Shown one piece after another: positions 18,976-27,478 of a stretch of DNA of 64,000 bases. Made by a program: the position numbers and the translations under genes. Under the pieces are notes generated by a model. That model was not told the origin of the DNA, made no database searches, and was given only the letters and a program-made list of their open reading frames with translations. The DNA comes from Bosea beijingensis (GTDB lineage: Bacteria > Pseudomonadota > Alphaproteobacteria > Rhizobiales > Beijerinckiaceae), in contig NZ_CP132359.1 in the NCBI RefSeq assembly GCF_030758975.1, positions 186,001-250,000 on the forward strand, written 5' to 3'. The stretch's first letter is position 1. The number at the start of each line of letters is the position of its first letter.

Positions 18976-19989
18976 ATGCCGATGTTTGCTGAGATGACCG
19001 ACTTCGTCGGCAAGATCCTGGACAAGATTTCGGCGACGAGCCTGGTGGCAACCGGGATGCTCCTGCTGACGGCGTTCGTCAGCGCGCTGGTCGCCTATCT
19101 CAGGACAACGAAGGAACGCAGCTTCCGCGAATTCTTCGATTTCGTGTTCCCCAACGAGATCATCACGCACCCCTCGGCGAAGGCCGATCTGCTGTTCTGG
19201 GTGACGCGCAAGGCGCTGATGCCCTTCCTGATGCTGCCGGCGGGGATCACCTTCGTCGTTGCAGTGGGCTATGCGACCAACCGCGTGCTGGCGACGCTCT
19301 TCCAGATCGACCCGCCCTTGATCCCCGGCCCGGCCGGGCCGATCACCACGGTGATTTTCACCGCGACCATGCTGCTGGCCTACGACATCTCCTATTATTT
19401 CTACCATGTCGCGCAACACCGGTTCCCCATCCTGTGGGAGCTGCACAAGGTCCATCATTCGGCGGAGGTGATGGTCGGCATCACCAAGGATCGCGTCCAC
19501 CCGCTGGACGAATTGATGAATCGCGCCTGGGACGGCGTGATCCCCGGCATCTGCTTCGGCATCTGGTCGCTGGTCTCGCTCAACCTCGTCGAGCTCACCG
19601 TCTTCGGAATCAATGTCTATGTGATGCGCAACATCCTGATGATGGATTTCGTCAGGCACACGCATTTCAAGATCTCGTTCGGGTCGCTCAACAACGTGGT
19701 CCTGTGCCCGCACTGGCATCAGTTGCACCACAGTGTCGACCCGCGTCACTACGACAAGAATTTCGGCCTGCTCTTTTCGTTCTGGGACCGCTTCTTCGGG
19801 ACGCTCTGCGTGCCGAAGCCCGACGAGGACTTCAAGTTCGGGCTGATGGAACGCAATGTCCGCGACTACCAGTCGCTTTCCGGCCTCTATCTCATGCCGC
19901 TCAAGCGGATGTGGCACCAGATCAGGCTGCGCCTGCGCCCGCGCGCCAGCCGGGAGGCTGCGCCGGAGATCGAGGAAACCCGGTCGTGA
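18976..19989 (+). CDS. Sterol desaturase / fatty acid hydroxylase family protein
   Basis: A 337-residue integral membrane di-iron enzyme. Several TM segments are clear (about 22-42, 80-108, 122-143, 185-205). The histidine clusters of the family are complete: HVAQH at 144-148, HKVHH at 157-161, and HWHQLHHSVDPRHYDKN near 235-250. Such enzymes use O2 to hydroxylate or desaturate a lipid chain at the membrane. The next gene, a GNAT of the CelD type, overlaps it as GTGA, so the two act together; the pair might modify a lipid or sugar in the exopolysaccharide or outer membrane. Starts at 18982 or 18994 are also possible. The substrate is unknown. Confidence 0.87.
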   Translation: MPMFAEMTDFVGKILDKISATSLVATGMLLLTAFVSALVAYLRTTKERSFREFFDFVFPNEIITHPSAKADLLFWVTRKALMPFLMLPAGITFVVAVGYATNRVLATLFQIDPPLIPGPAGPITTVIFTATMLLAYDISYYFYHVAQHRFPILWELHKVHHSAEVMVGITKDRVHPLDELMNRAWDGVIPGICFGIWSLVSLNLVELTVFGINVYVMRNILMMDFVRHTHFKISFGSLNNVVLCPHWHQLHHSVDPRHYDKNFGLLFSFWDRFFGTLCVPKPDEDFKFGLMERNVRDYQSLSGLYLMPLKRMWHQIRLRLRPRASREAAPEIEETRS

Positions 19990-21149
19990 CCCGGCCGAAG
20001 CGGCTCGCCGCGGCCGGCGGCCGCGAGATCGAGATCGTCACCTTCTATCAGGAGTTCGCTGCGCTCGCCCCGGCCTGGGATGCGCTTTGGCAGCGCGCCG
20101 ACGGCCTCGTCTTCCAGAGTCATGCCTGGATCGATGCCTGGTGGCGCACAGCGACGCGGCGAGACGACCGCGACCTCATGATCGGCCTGGTCTGGAACGG
20201 TGCGGAGCTCGAAGCGGTGCTGCCCTTCGCCACGATCCGCCGCCGCGGCGTCGCCGTGCTGGAATGGGCCGCTAAGGAGCATAGCGACTATGGCGACGCG
20301 CTGCTTGCTCCGGACCGGAACCGCGATGCCGTCGCCGCGCTATGGTGGGAGATCGCAGCGACCGGCCGCTTCGACATGCTCTACCTCAACCGGCTCCTGC
20401 CCGATGCCGCGATGCGGGCGATCATCGCTTCCGACATCTCGGCCGGCACGTTGCGCCCCAACCATCGCAGCGAGATCAGCTATCGCGTCGCCGGTCCCTG
20501 GCAGCGCGGCGCGGAGTGGTTCGAGGCGCAGTCGAAGAAGACCCGGCAGAACTACCGGCGCGGCTGCAAATTCATGGAGGAGGCTGGCGAACTCCGCTTC
20601 CGCCTGATGGGACCGGACGAGCCGCTGGAGCCGGTGCTGGCCCGCGTTGCCGCACTCAAGCGCAAATGGCTGGAACGGCATGGCCGCGCCTCCGACCTGT
20701 TCGACGAGGGGGCGCCGGCCCTGGCCGCGCTGGTCGACGTGATGCGGCGCCTCGGTATCCTCCATGTCTTCGTGCTGGAACTGGCCGATACCGTCGTCGC
20801 GATCTCGATCAATGTCGTCCAGCGCCGGCGGATGATGGCCTTCATCACCACCTACGACCCGGAATTCGAGCGCGCCTCGCCCGGCATGGTTCTGATGATG
20901 GACTATATCCAGTGGTCGATCGACCAGGGACTGGAGATGGTCGACTTCATGTGCGGCGGCGAGGATTTCAAGCGGCGCTTCGCCACGCAGTCCGAGACGC
21001 TGGGCTCAGTCACCGGTGCGCGCACGCTGATCGGCCGGCTCGCCATGCTGGCCGACCGTACCGTCCACGCCATCAGGAACTGGCGAGCGCAGCCGCCGGC
21101 TTCCGGCGCGCCAGCGGATTCCGTCGAGCCATCGCCGAGCCATCGATGA
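19986..21149 (+). CDS. GNAT family N-acetyltransferase, CelD/BcsL type
   Basis: About 387 residues of the Acetyltransf_6 (FemAB-like, CelD/BcsL) group, typically found in cellulose and capsule clusters. Visible features are VFQSHAWIDAWWRTA near residue 40, SKKTRQNYRRGCK near 180, and the C-terminal ITTYDPEFERASPGMVLMMDY then DFMCGGEDFKRRFA that form the acyl-CoA site. It probably acylates a sugar or a lipid amine in the cytoplasm. The start is GTG at 19986, overlapping the preceding TGA (GTGA). The frame is open much further upstream but only as an overlap with the hydroxylase gene. Its last 77 bases overlap the convergent gene that ends at 21073. Confidence 0.85.
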   Translation: MTRPKRLAAAGGREIEIVTFYQEFAALAPAWDALWQRADGLVFQSHAWIDAWWRTATRRDDRDLMIGLVWNGAELEAVLPFATIRRRGVAVLEWAAKEHSDYGDALLAPDRNRDAVAALWWEIAATGRFDMLYLNRLLPDAAMRAIIASDISAGTLRPNHRSEISYRVAGPWQRGAEWFEAQSKKTRQNYRRGCKFMEEAGELRFRLMGPDEPLEPVLARVAALKRKWLERHGRASDLFDEGAPALAALVDVMRRLGILHVFVLELADTVVAISINVVQRRRMMAFITTYDPEFERASPGMVLMMDYIQWSIDQGLEMVDFMCGGEDFKRRFATQSETLGSVTGARTLIGRLAMLADRTVHAIRNWRAQPPASGAPADSVEPSPSHR

Positions 21150-22593
21150 ATTCGAAGCCGCCCGCGCTGTTCAGGCTGTGCAGGCGCCGCCCCGGCCAGA
21201 GCGGCCCCCCGGCCTCGATGATGGTCTCAACCTCCTGCGCGAAACCGTCGCCGTCGAGCCGGGTGACGCGGGCGATGCCGAGCGCCTTGCCATAGCCCTG
21301 ACGGCAATCCTGCACCGGGCGCAGCAACTGGCCGTCCCGGATGATCATATCCCCGGCCGGCCTTGCCGAGGCGATGTCGATCAGCACGGGGTTGCGCGGA
21401 TGCGGCGTCCAGGGTCCGCGGAAATCCGGCGCCGACCACAGATGCAGTGCATCCGAGAACGAGCCGCCGTCGTCGCGCACCGTCGCGAACAGCCACCACA
21501 GCCCGTCCCGCTCGATCAGGGTGGCGTCGCTCGCGGTGACGCCCTCGATGAGGGTCGCCTCCTTCACCCAGCCGCCGGGGAAGGCCGTCGCCCGGAACAG
21601 GTCGACCCGTCCGGCGCTGCAGCTTTCCGGGATCATCCAGACCTCGCCATCCCGTTCGAAAACGAAGGGGTAGGAGAGATGGCCCGGCTGCTCGAAGACG
21701 GGTTCGGGCGTGCCCAAGGGACCGTCCGGCCCGAACTCGACCGCCGAGATGATGCCCTTTCCGGTCGCGTGGACGAAATCCTCGAGGAAGAGCGTGAGCT
21801 TGCCCTCGTGCAGGATCGGAAACGGATCGGCATAGAAGCGGGTGCCGTCATCCGGCAGGTCGATCCAGCCGCTGTCGGGATGCCGTTTCAGCGAAAACAG
21901 ATCGGGGCCGTCGAGCCTGCGCCAGCCGACCCGCCAATGCGGCGCGTGGAAGCAGCTCCGATAGACCAGCTCGATCGCCTTCGAGACCCCCGCCTTGACG
22001 ACGGTCTGCGCGATGCCGGCCTGCGGCGGGGGCTCCGCCTGCTCGGCTTCCGTCGGCGGCAGGGCTGGGACACGCAACCGCCCGCCCGCCACGGCGGCGA
22101 CGATCAGCGTCACCACGCGGCTGAGGACATCGTCCAGCGTCGCCAGAAGGATGCGGCCATATTCGGTTCCCGGCCGGCCGGCAGCGATCAGCGCCGCGCC
22201 TTCCTTCAGTTCGACCAATGGCATCCGCCCGGCGAGCAAGGCGGCAACAAGGGCGCCCTCCCCCGCTTCGCCGTCGACATGCAAGGTCCAGCGGCGCCCC
22301 GACATCGACGCGCGCCCATCTCCGAGGTCGAGAACCAGATCGGATCCGCCCGGGAGCGGGTTGGCCGGAATCGGCACCTCCGCCCGCGATGCCCGGGCGA
22401 ACAGGCCGTCGGAGCGCAGGTTATGGAGAAGGCCCTCGACGCGGAACAGGGGGCCGAGGCCGCTCCGATCGGCGAGTTCGGTCTCCGGCAGGGAGATCGA
22501 CAGGTCGAGGCCTGGATTCATCCGCAGGCGCTCGATGAGGAGGAGATGCCATCGCCGCAGCGGCGACGCATCGATGTTCAACGTCAGTCGCAT
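21073..22593 (-). CDS. Beta-propeller glycosyl-type protein (glucosamine inositolphosphorylceramide transferase N-terminal-like)
   Basis: About 506 residues. The N-terminal 190 residues look like a formyltransferase-like or small Rossmann region (LTLNIDASPLRRWHLLLIERL). The C-terminal part (about 215-490) is a five-bladed GH43-like propeller with repeats such as DGTRFYADPFPILHEGKLTLFLED, HLSYPFVFERDGEVWMIPES and SDATLIERDGLWWLFATV, the pattern of the domain named after the plant GIPC glucosamine transferase. In bacteria it occurs in polysaccharide clusters, probably as a sugar or acyl transferase. ATG at 22593 is chosen because the sequence before it is poor; ATG 22671 is possible. No experimental role is known to me. 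Confidence 0.8.
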   Translation of the reverse strand: MRLTLNIDASPLRRWHLLLIERLRMNPGLDLSISLPETELADRSGLGPLFRVEGLLHNLRSDGLFARASRAEVPIPANPLPGGSDLVLDLGDGRASMSGRRWTLHVDGEAGEGALVAALLAGRMPLVELKEGAALIAAGRPGTEYGRILLATLDDVLSRVVTLIVAAVAGGRLRVPALPPTEAEQAEPPPQAGIAQTVVKAGVSKAIELVYRSCFHAPHWRVGWRRLDGPDLFSLKRHPDSGWIDLPDDGTRFYADPFPILHEGKLTLFLEDFVHATGKGIISAVEFGPDGPLGTPEPVFEQPGHLSYPFVFERDGEVWMIPESCSAGRVDLFRATAFPGGWVKEATLIEGVTASDATLIERDGLWWLFATVRDDGGSFSDALHLWSAPDFRGPWTPHPRNPVLIDIASARPAGDMIIRDGQLLRPVQDCRQGYGKALGIARVTRLDGDGFAQEVETIIEAGGPLWPGRRLHSLNSAGGFEFIDGSAMARRNPLARRKPAAALASS

Positions 22594-22798
22594 GCCCCAC
22601 CCAAACTCGCTGCGCGCATCGGGCGATCCGCGAGCGGGCCGCAACCTGCCATATCGGGATTTCGATTTCATTAGCCCTGTAGTGGCAGCGGACTTCTGGC
22701 CGAGCGGGGCTTGTTAAGGAGTCGATGCCATGGTCGCCGAGGTGCCGCGGCCTGAAAAAACCGCAGCGCCGGCGTTGTTGCGTTGGTAGAGTAGAGGA

Positions 22799-24940
22799 AT
22801 GGCCAGCCTGGCTGCGAGCGATCATCGGCAGGAGCAAGCGGCGCAGCCCGCTCTTCGGGAGAGCTATCGCCGGCGTCCGGATGGTGCTGTCGAGATCTCC
22901 GAGCTCTGGCGCATCCTCTGGCACCGCCGTTTCATGATCCTGGCGATCGCCGGCCTGCTGGCTGGCCTGGCACTGGCCTATGGCGTCGTGACCTCGCCGC
23001 TCTATACCGCCTCGGCCCAGCTCCTGATCGATCCGCGCGACCGCAACGTCGTCAGCAACGACGTCAATCCCAGCTCTGTTTCCCCGGATGGCGGGCTGGC
23101 GCAGGTCGAGAGCCAGGCCAGCGTCATTCAGTCCACCAGCGTGCTGATGCGCGCCATCCGCGCGACGAAGCTCGCCGAGGACAGCGAGTTCAACGGCCGG
23201 GGCCTGCTCTCGCGCCTGCTCGGCCGCGTCGCGGCCGATCCGCCCAATGCCGATGGCAGCCTGACGCCGGCGGAAGCGCGCACCCTCGCCAATCTGCGCC
23301 GCAAGTTCTCGGTACGGCGTGCCGACAAGGTCTTCGTCGTCGACGTCGTGGTCACGACGAAAGATGCGGAGAAATCCGCGAAGCTCGCCAATGCCGTAGC
23401 CGAAGCCTACCTCGCCGACCAGGCCGACGCCCGCAGCAAGGCGGCGACCGAGGCCTCCGATGGCCTGACCGCCCGGCTCGACGAGCAGCGCAAGCGCGTC
23501 GAGAAGGCCGAGAACGCCGTCGAGCGCTACCGCGCCCAGAACAACCTCGTCGCCTCCTCCGGCCGCCTGATCAGCGACCAGCAGCTCGGCGAGATCAGCA
23601 ACCAGTTGTCCGCCGCCCAGGCGCGCACGGCCGCGCTCAAGTCGCAGGTCGAGCAGATCGCCCAGCAGCGCCGCGGCAGTGGCAGCCTTGCCGGCAGCTC
23701 GACCGAGGCGATCCAGTCGCCGGTCGTCGCCAAGCTGCGGGAGCAGGAGGCGACGCTGGTCCAGCGCGAGGCCGACCTGCAGAGCCAGCTCGGGCCGCGC
23801 CATCCCTCGATCGGCGCCGCCCAGAGCCAGCTCGTCACCATCCGCCGGATGATCGCGACCGAAATCGCCCGCGTCGAACAATCCGTCCGCACCGATTACG
23901 AGCGCGCCCAGGGCAACGAGAAGCTCCTCGCCGGCAAGCTGGAAGCCCTGACCCGGCAGACGCAAGGCGCCGACCAGGCCTCGGTGCGCTTGCGCGAGCT
24001 CCAGCGCGACCTGGAAGCCGCCCGCACGGTCTATGCCAACTTCCTGCTTCGCGCCCAGGAAACCCGCGAGCAGGCCAATCTCGACACGACCAATGCCCGC
24101 ATCATCAGCCGGGCGCAGCCGCCGCAGCAGGCGAGCTGGCCTCCGACCCTGCCACTCATCGCCGCCGCCGGAATGCTGGGCCTCGGGCTTGGCGCCGGCC
24201 TTGCGCTGATCCGAGAATATGCCGCGCCCCATCTCATCTCCCGTTCCCAGGCCGAGGCGCTGGTGGGCGCGCCGGTCATCGCCGTGCTGCGCCCCGGCAA
24301 GCCGGCCGCGAAGCGGCGCTGGCGTTTGCGCAAGCCGCCGCCGGTACCAGCCGAAACCCGGAGCGAGGCCGGTTTCGCGCTGCTGCGCCTGTTCAACGCG
24401 CCGGAAACCGCGGCCACAGCCGCCCGCAGCCTGCTCCTGACCTCGGTCGAGAGCGATGCCGGCGATCGCGAGCGCGTCACCGACCTGCTCGCGGAAGCGG
24501 CGGTCCAGCAGGGCGAGCGCGTTCTGCTGATCGACGCCGATCTGGAGAAGGAACTGGAGGAAGCCGGCCCCGGCCTGATGGACCTGCTGCGCGGTGAAAG
24601 CAGCCTGGAATCGGCGATCCATTTCGGTGCCAGCAAGGATGTCGCGATGATGTCGGGCGGGCGCCGCAAGGCCCCGCCGCAGAAGGGCGTCGGCCGCACC
24701 TTCGCCATGCGGATGCTCGCCGATGCCAGCCGGCATTTCGACCTCGTGGTGATGGATGGCGGCTCGCTCGGCCGCAATGTCAGGATCGCCCCGCTCGTCG
24801 GCATGGCCGAGGAGATCGTGCTGGTCGCGCGGCTCTACGGGACACGCCAGCAGGACATCGTCCAGGCCATGGAAGCCGCGCGCATCATGGGCCGCACGAT
24901 CACGGCGACGATCCTCGTCGACGGCAGCGGGCGCGGCTGA
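22799..24940 (+). CDS. Wzc/GumC-type polysaccharide co-polymerase with degenerate kinase domain
   Basis: A 713-residue protein with an N-terminal Wzz domain (TM1 about 45-65, ISELWRILWHRRFMILAIAG), a long periplasmic coiled coil (200-430), a second TM (about 455-475, LPLIAAAGMLGLGLGAGLAL) and a BY-kinase-like C-terminus. The latter keeps the Walker A-prime strand VLLIDAD (575-581) and Walker B-like DLVVMDG (648-654), but where a GKS/T loop should stand (about 548-562) the sequence is TSVESDAGDRERV with no GK(S/T), and there is no tyrosine-rich tail. It should set polysaccharide chain length but is unlikely to be an active kinase. Its stop overlaps the next start as TGATG. Confidence 0.88.
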   Translation: MASLAASDHRQEQAAQPALRESYRRRPDGAVEISELWRILWHRRFMILAIAGLLAGLALAYGVVTSPLYTASAQLLIDPRDRNVVSNDVNPSSVSPDGGLAQVESQASVIQSTSVLMRAIRATKLAEDSEFNGRGLLSRLLGRVAADPPNADGSLTPAEARTLANLRRKFSVRRADKVFVVDVVVTTKDAEKSAKLANAVAEAYLADQADARSKAATEASDGLTARLDEQRKRVEKAENAVERYRAQNNLVASSGRLISDQQLGEISNQLSAAQARTAALKSQVEQIAQQRRGSGSLAGSSTEAIQSPVVAKLREQEATLVQREADLQSQLGPRHPSIGAAQSQLVTIRRMIATEIARVEQSVRTDYERAQGNEKLLAGKLEALTRQTQGADQASVRLRELQRDLEAARTVYANFLLRAQETREQANLDTTNARIISRAQPPQQASWPPTLPLIAAAGMLGLGLGAGLALIREYAAPHLISRSQAEALVGAPVIAVLRPGKPAAKRRWRLRKPPPVPAETRSEAGFALLRLFNAPETAATAARSLLLTSVESDAGDRERVTDLLAEAAVQQGERVLLIDADLEKELEEAGPGLMDLLRGESSLESAIHFGASKDVAMMSGGRRKAPPQKGVGRTFAMRMLADASRHFDLVVMDGGSLGRNVRIAPLVGMAEEIVLVARLYGTRQQDIVQAMEAARIMGRTITATILVDGSGRG

Positions 24941-26292
24941 TGCGCGCCGCCAGCTCCGGCGCCTCAGCAGGGCTCCAGGTAGCGCCCGGCTGGGCCCGGC
25001 TCGACGGCCTGAGCCGCATCATGCTCATCGCCGCTGTGCTCGTGCTGTTCTGCGTCTCCGGCGGCATGCTCTGGCTCGTCGGCTACAATTACGACGGCCT
25101 CACCGGCTCGGCCGCGAGCAAGATCCATCCCTCGACCTACCTGATCGTGCTGGCCTTCTGCTGGAGCGTGATCGCCAGCGGCGATCCGGTCAGCCGCAGC
25201 ATCCATCTCGCAAGCGTCCGCCCGGCGACATTGCTGATGCTGCTCGTCACCATCGCCGTCATCATCGTGACCATCCTGCGCGGCGGCGCCGGCATCGGCG
25301 GCATGGTCGACACCTATATCGCCTCCTGCCTGCTGGTCTTCCTGCTTGCCGATGCCGATGACGAGACCATGGCAACGCTGACCGCGCTTCTGCATGTCGT
25401 GATGACGCTGAACGCCCTGCTCGCGCTCGCCGAATTCGTCACCCAGATTCGCCTCTTTCCCTACCGCTTCGACGGCATCGCCTTCGAGACCGACACGCGC
25501 TCGGCTGCGCTGCACGGCCACCCGCTGGCCAATGCCATGATCACCGCCTGCTATCTGATGGCGCTGATCAGCGGCGCCCGGCCCCTGTCGCCGGCTGTCC
25601 GCGGCACGCTGATCGCATTGCAGAGTGCGGCCCTCGTCGTCTTCGGCGGCCGCACGGCACTGCTGGTCTCGCTGGCGTTGGGCCTGTGCTACGGCATCGC
25701 CATGCTGTTTTCCTCGCTGCGCGGCGGACGGGTCCCGCTGGTCGGCGCGGCGATCGCCTGCGTGCTGGCGGCATTCCTGCCGGTTGCGATCGGCGGGCTG
25801 GCGGTGCTCGGCTTCTTCGACGACCTCGCCACGCGCTTCGTCTCGGACGGCGGCAGCGCCAATGCGCGCAAGGAGATGCTCGACCTGCTCGGCATGTTCT
25901 CGCTGGGCGATCTCGTCTTCGGCCCGGACAACGACCTCGTCGACACGCTCAGGCGCGTCAACGGCCTGGAATGGGGCATCGAAAACCCCTTCATCCGCAT
26001 GGTGCTCTACCAGGGCGCGATCGTCACCGCACTGGTGACCGTGGCCTTCGGCCTGTTCATGTACGAGTTCGCAAGGGTCGGGCGGGCCGGCGGCGTCTGG
26101 CTGCCGATGGTCGTCTGGATCATCCTGCTGAACGGCTCGGAGAGCATCGCGACCAAGACGAACCTGCCCGCCAAGTTCGCGATCGTCGTATTCTGTCTGT
26201 ATCGGCCCGAGCGCCCTGCCCGAACCGAGCCGCTCAGCCCGGCATCCGCAGCCCGAGTGCCTCGATCATGGCCGGATCGAGCTGCCGGCTGA
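24940..26292 (+). CDS. VpsF-family polysaccharide polymerase/ligase-like membrane protein
   Basis: A 450-residue protein with about ten TM helices and a large periplasmic loop region, as in Wzy polymerases and O-antigen ligases. The sequence HGHPLANAMITACYLMALISGA, FGGRTALLVSLALGLCYG and the DNDLVDTLRRVNGLEWGIENPFIRM loop match the VpsF group used in Vibrio-type exopolysaccharide clusters. It likely joins repeat units on the outer face of the inner membrane, together with the Wzc-like protein encoded just upstream (one-base overlap). The last 59 bases overlap the convergent GH5 gene. Confidence 0.82.
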   Translation: MRAASSGASAGLQVAPGWARLDGLSRIMLIAAVLVLFCVSGGMLWLVGYNYDGLTGSAASKIHPSTYLIVLAFCWSVIASGDPVSRSIHLASVRPATLLMLLVTIAVIIVTILRGGAGIGGMVDTYIASCLLVFLLADADDETMATLTALLHVVMTLNALLALAEFVTQIRLFPYRFDGIAFETDTRSAALHGHPLANAMITACYLMALISGARPLSPAVRGTLIALQSAALVVFGGRTALLVSLALGLCYGIAMLFSSLRGGRVPLVGAAIACVLAAFLPVAIGGLAVLGFFDDLATRFVSDGGSANARKEMLDLLGMFSLGDLVFGPDNDLVDTLRRVNGLEWGIENPFIRMVLYQGAIVTALVTVAFGLFMYEFARVGRAGGVWLPMVVWIILLNGSESIATKTNLPAKFAIVVFCLYRPERPARTEPLSPASAARVPRSWPDRAAG

Positions 26293-27478
26293 CATCGTCG
26301 ACCAGCAGCCCCAGGCTGTCGAACAGGTTCCAGAACGCCCAGGGAAAGCCTTGCGCCTCGGCGCTCGCCCGGACATCGCGGACATAGCGCGCCCGGTCGA
26401 CCGGCGCGGAGGCGGCGATGCCCGCGCCTGTCCGCACCGCACCGAATTCGCCCATCAGGATGCGGCCGGGCGCGACGCCCTCGCGCTGCGCCCAGGCACG
26501 GACCTGGCGCAGATAGCCTTCGATGAACGGACGGTCCGGCTGAGCATCGAAATACTCCTTCAGCACCCGCTCGGTCTCGCGATAGGCAGCGGCTCCCCGT
26601 CCCGATGCCGGCTGGCCGAGCGCGACCATGCGGTCCCGGACCGCGGCGAGCGTCGTCTCCAGCGTTCCGCGAGAAGCCGGCCATGGCACGGCGTTGAGCG
26701 CCGGGTAGAACGGCTCGCTCATCCATTTCGCGCCCTGATGCGAGAACAGATAGGGCTCGTAGAAATGGAAGGTGAAGAGCAGCGGCTCGAAAGCCGCGAG
26801 CGACCTGGCCTTCAGCGGTTCCAGCCCGGCTATCATGCTGCCGCAGGCTCCCGTCGCGACCAGGGAGAGGTCCGGGGCGACGGCGCGCGCGGCGCCCAGC
26901 ATGCGCGTCTGGACCCGCTCCCATGTGGCGGCGCCGCAAGCCTGGAACGGCTCGTTGACGGGTTCGAGCGCGACGCGGTCCCGCCCCAGCCGCACGAGCC
27001 GCCGTGCCAGTTCCGCTATCAGCGCGAGATAGGCTGGAAAGCCGGGCGCGGCCTCGCTGCCGAAGAGATAGACCGGCGTCCAGTGATGTGTGGCCGCATT
27101 GGCGTGGAGATTGAGTACGACGGTGAAATCCTGGCCGAGCGCCAGCGCGACCGCCGCCATGACCTGATCGAGCAGGATCGCCCGCTCACGCGGCGCCGCG
27201 GCGACGATCGGGCCGGGATCGACGGGAATACGCACGAAGTCGAAGCCCGCCCGCCGCAACTGCCCGAGATCGCGCAGCGTCGGAACCTGCCGATCGAGCT
27301 GAAACGGCGGCCAGTCGTAATCGGTGCGCGGCGCCGGGAATTCGCGTGTCAGCGAGAACCACGGCCACAGGTTGATCCCGCGCCGCAGGGAGATCGGCAC
27401 GGCAGCGCGCGCCTGTCCCGAGCCAAGGAGCGCCGCTCCGGCAGCTCCCGCCAGAATCGCGCGGCGGCTTGCGCTCAT
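26234..27478 (-). CDS. Glycoside hydrolase family 5 (cellulase-like), secreted
   Basis: A 414-residue protein with a twin-arginine-like signal (SASRRAILAGAAGAALLGSGQARA) and a GH5 barrel. The acid/base glutamate is Glu176 in EPVNEPF and the nucleophile Glu344 in LMGEFGA; HANAATHHW and FHFYEPYLFSHQG are further barrel strands. Hydrolases within exopolysaccharide clusters usually trim or release the polymer in the periplasm, so the natural substrate may be the beta-linked product of this cluster rather than plant cellulose. Its ATG overlaps the stop of the glycosyltransferase gene upstream (ATGA), so the two are co-transcribed. Confidence 0.88.
   Translation of the reverse strand: MSASRRAILAGAAGAALLGSGQARAAVPISLRRGINLWPWFSLTREFPAPRTDYDWPPFQLDRQVPTLRDLGQLRRAGFDFVRIPVDPGPIVAAAPRERAILLDQVMAAVALALGQDFTVVLNLHANAATHHWTPVYLFGSEAAPGFPAYLALIAELARRLVRLGRDRVALEPVNEPFQACGAATWERVQTRMLGAARAVAPDLSLVATGACGSMIAGLEPLKARSLAAFEPLLFTFHFYEPYLFSHQGAKWMSEPFYPALNAVPWPASRGTLETTLAAVRDRMVALGQPASGRGAAAYRETERVLKEYFDAQPDRPFIEGYLRQVRAWAQREGVAPGRILMGEFGAVRTGAGIAASAPVDRARYVRDVRASAEAQGFPWAFWNLFDSLGLLVDDVSRQLDPAMIEALGLRMPG

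Noticed and set aside
19434..19985. Extended N-terminus of the GNAT protein
   Set aside because: The frame is open, but this part overlies the hydroxylase gene, and a GTG with a 4-base overlap at 19986 gives the family-typical length.
22421..24736. 771-codon minus-strand open frame
   Set aside because: Antisense to the Wzc-like gene; low-complexity Gly/Arg/Leu product.
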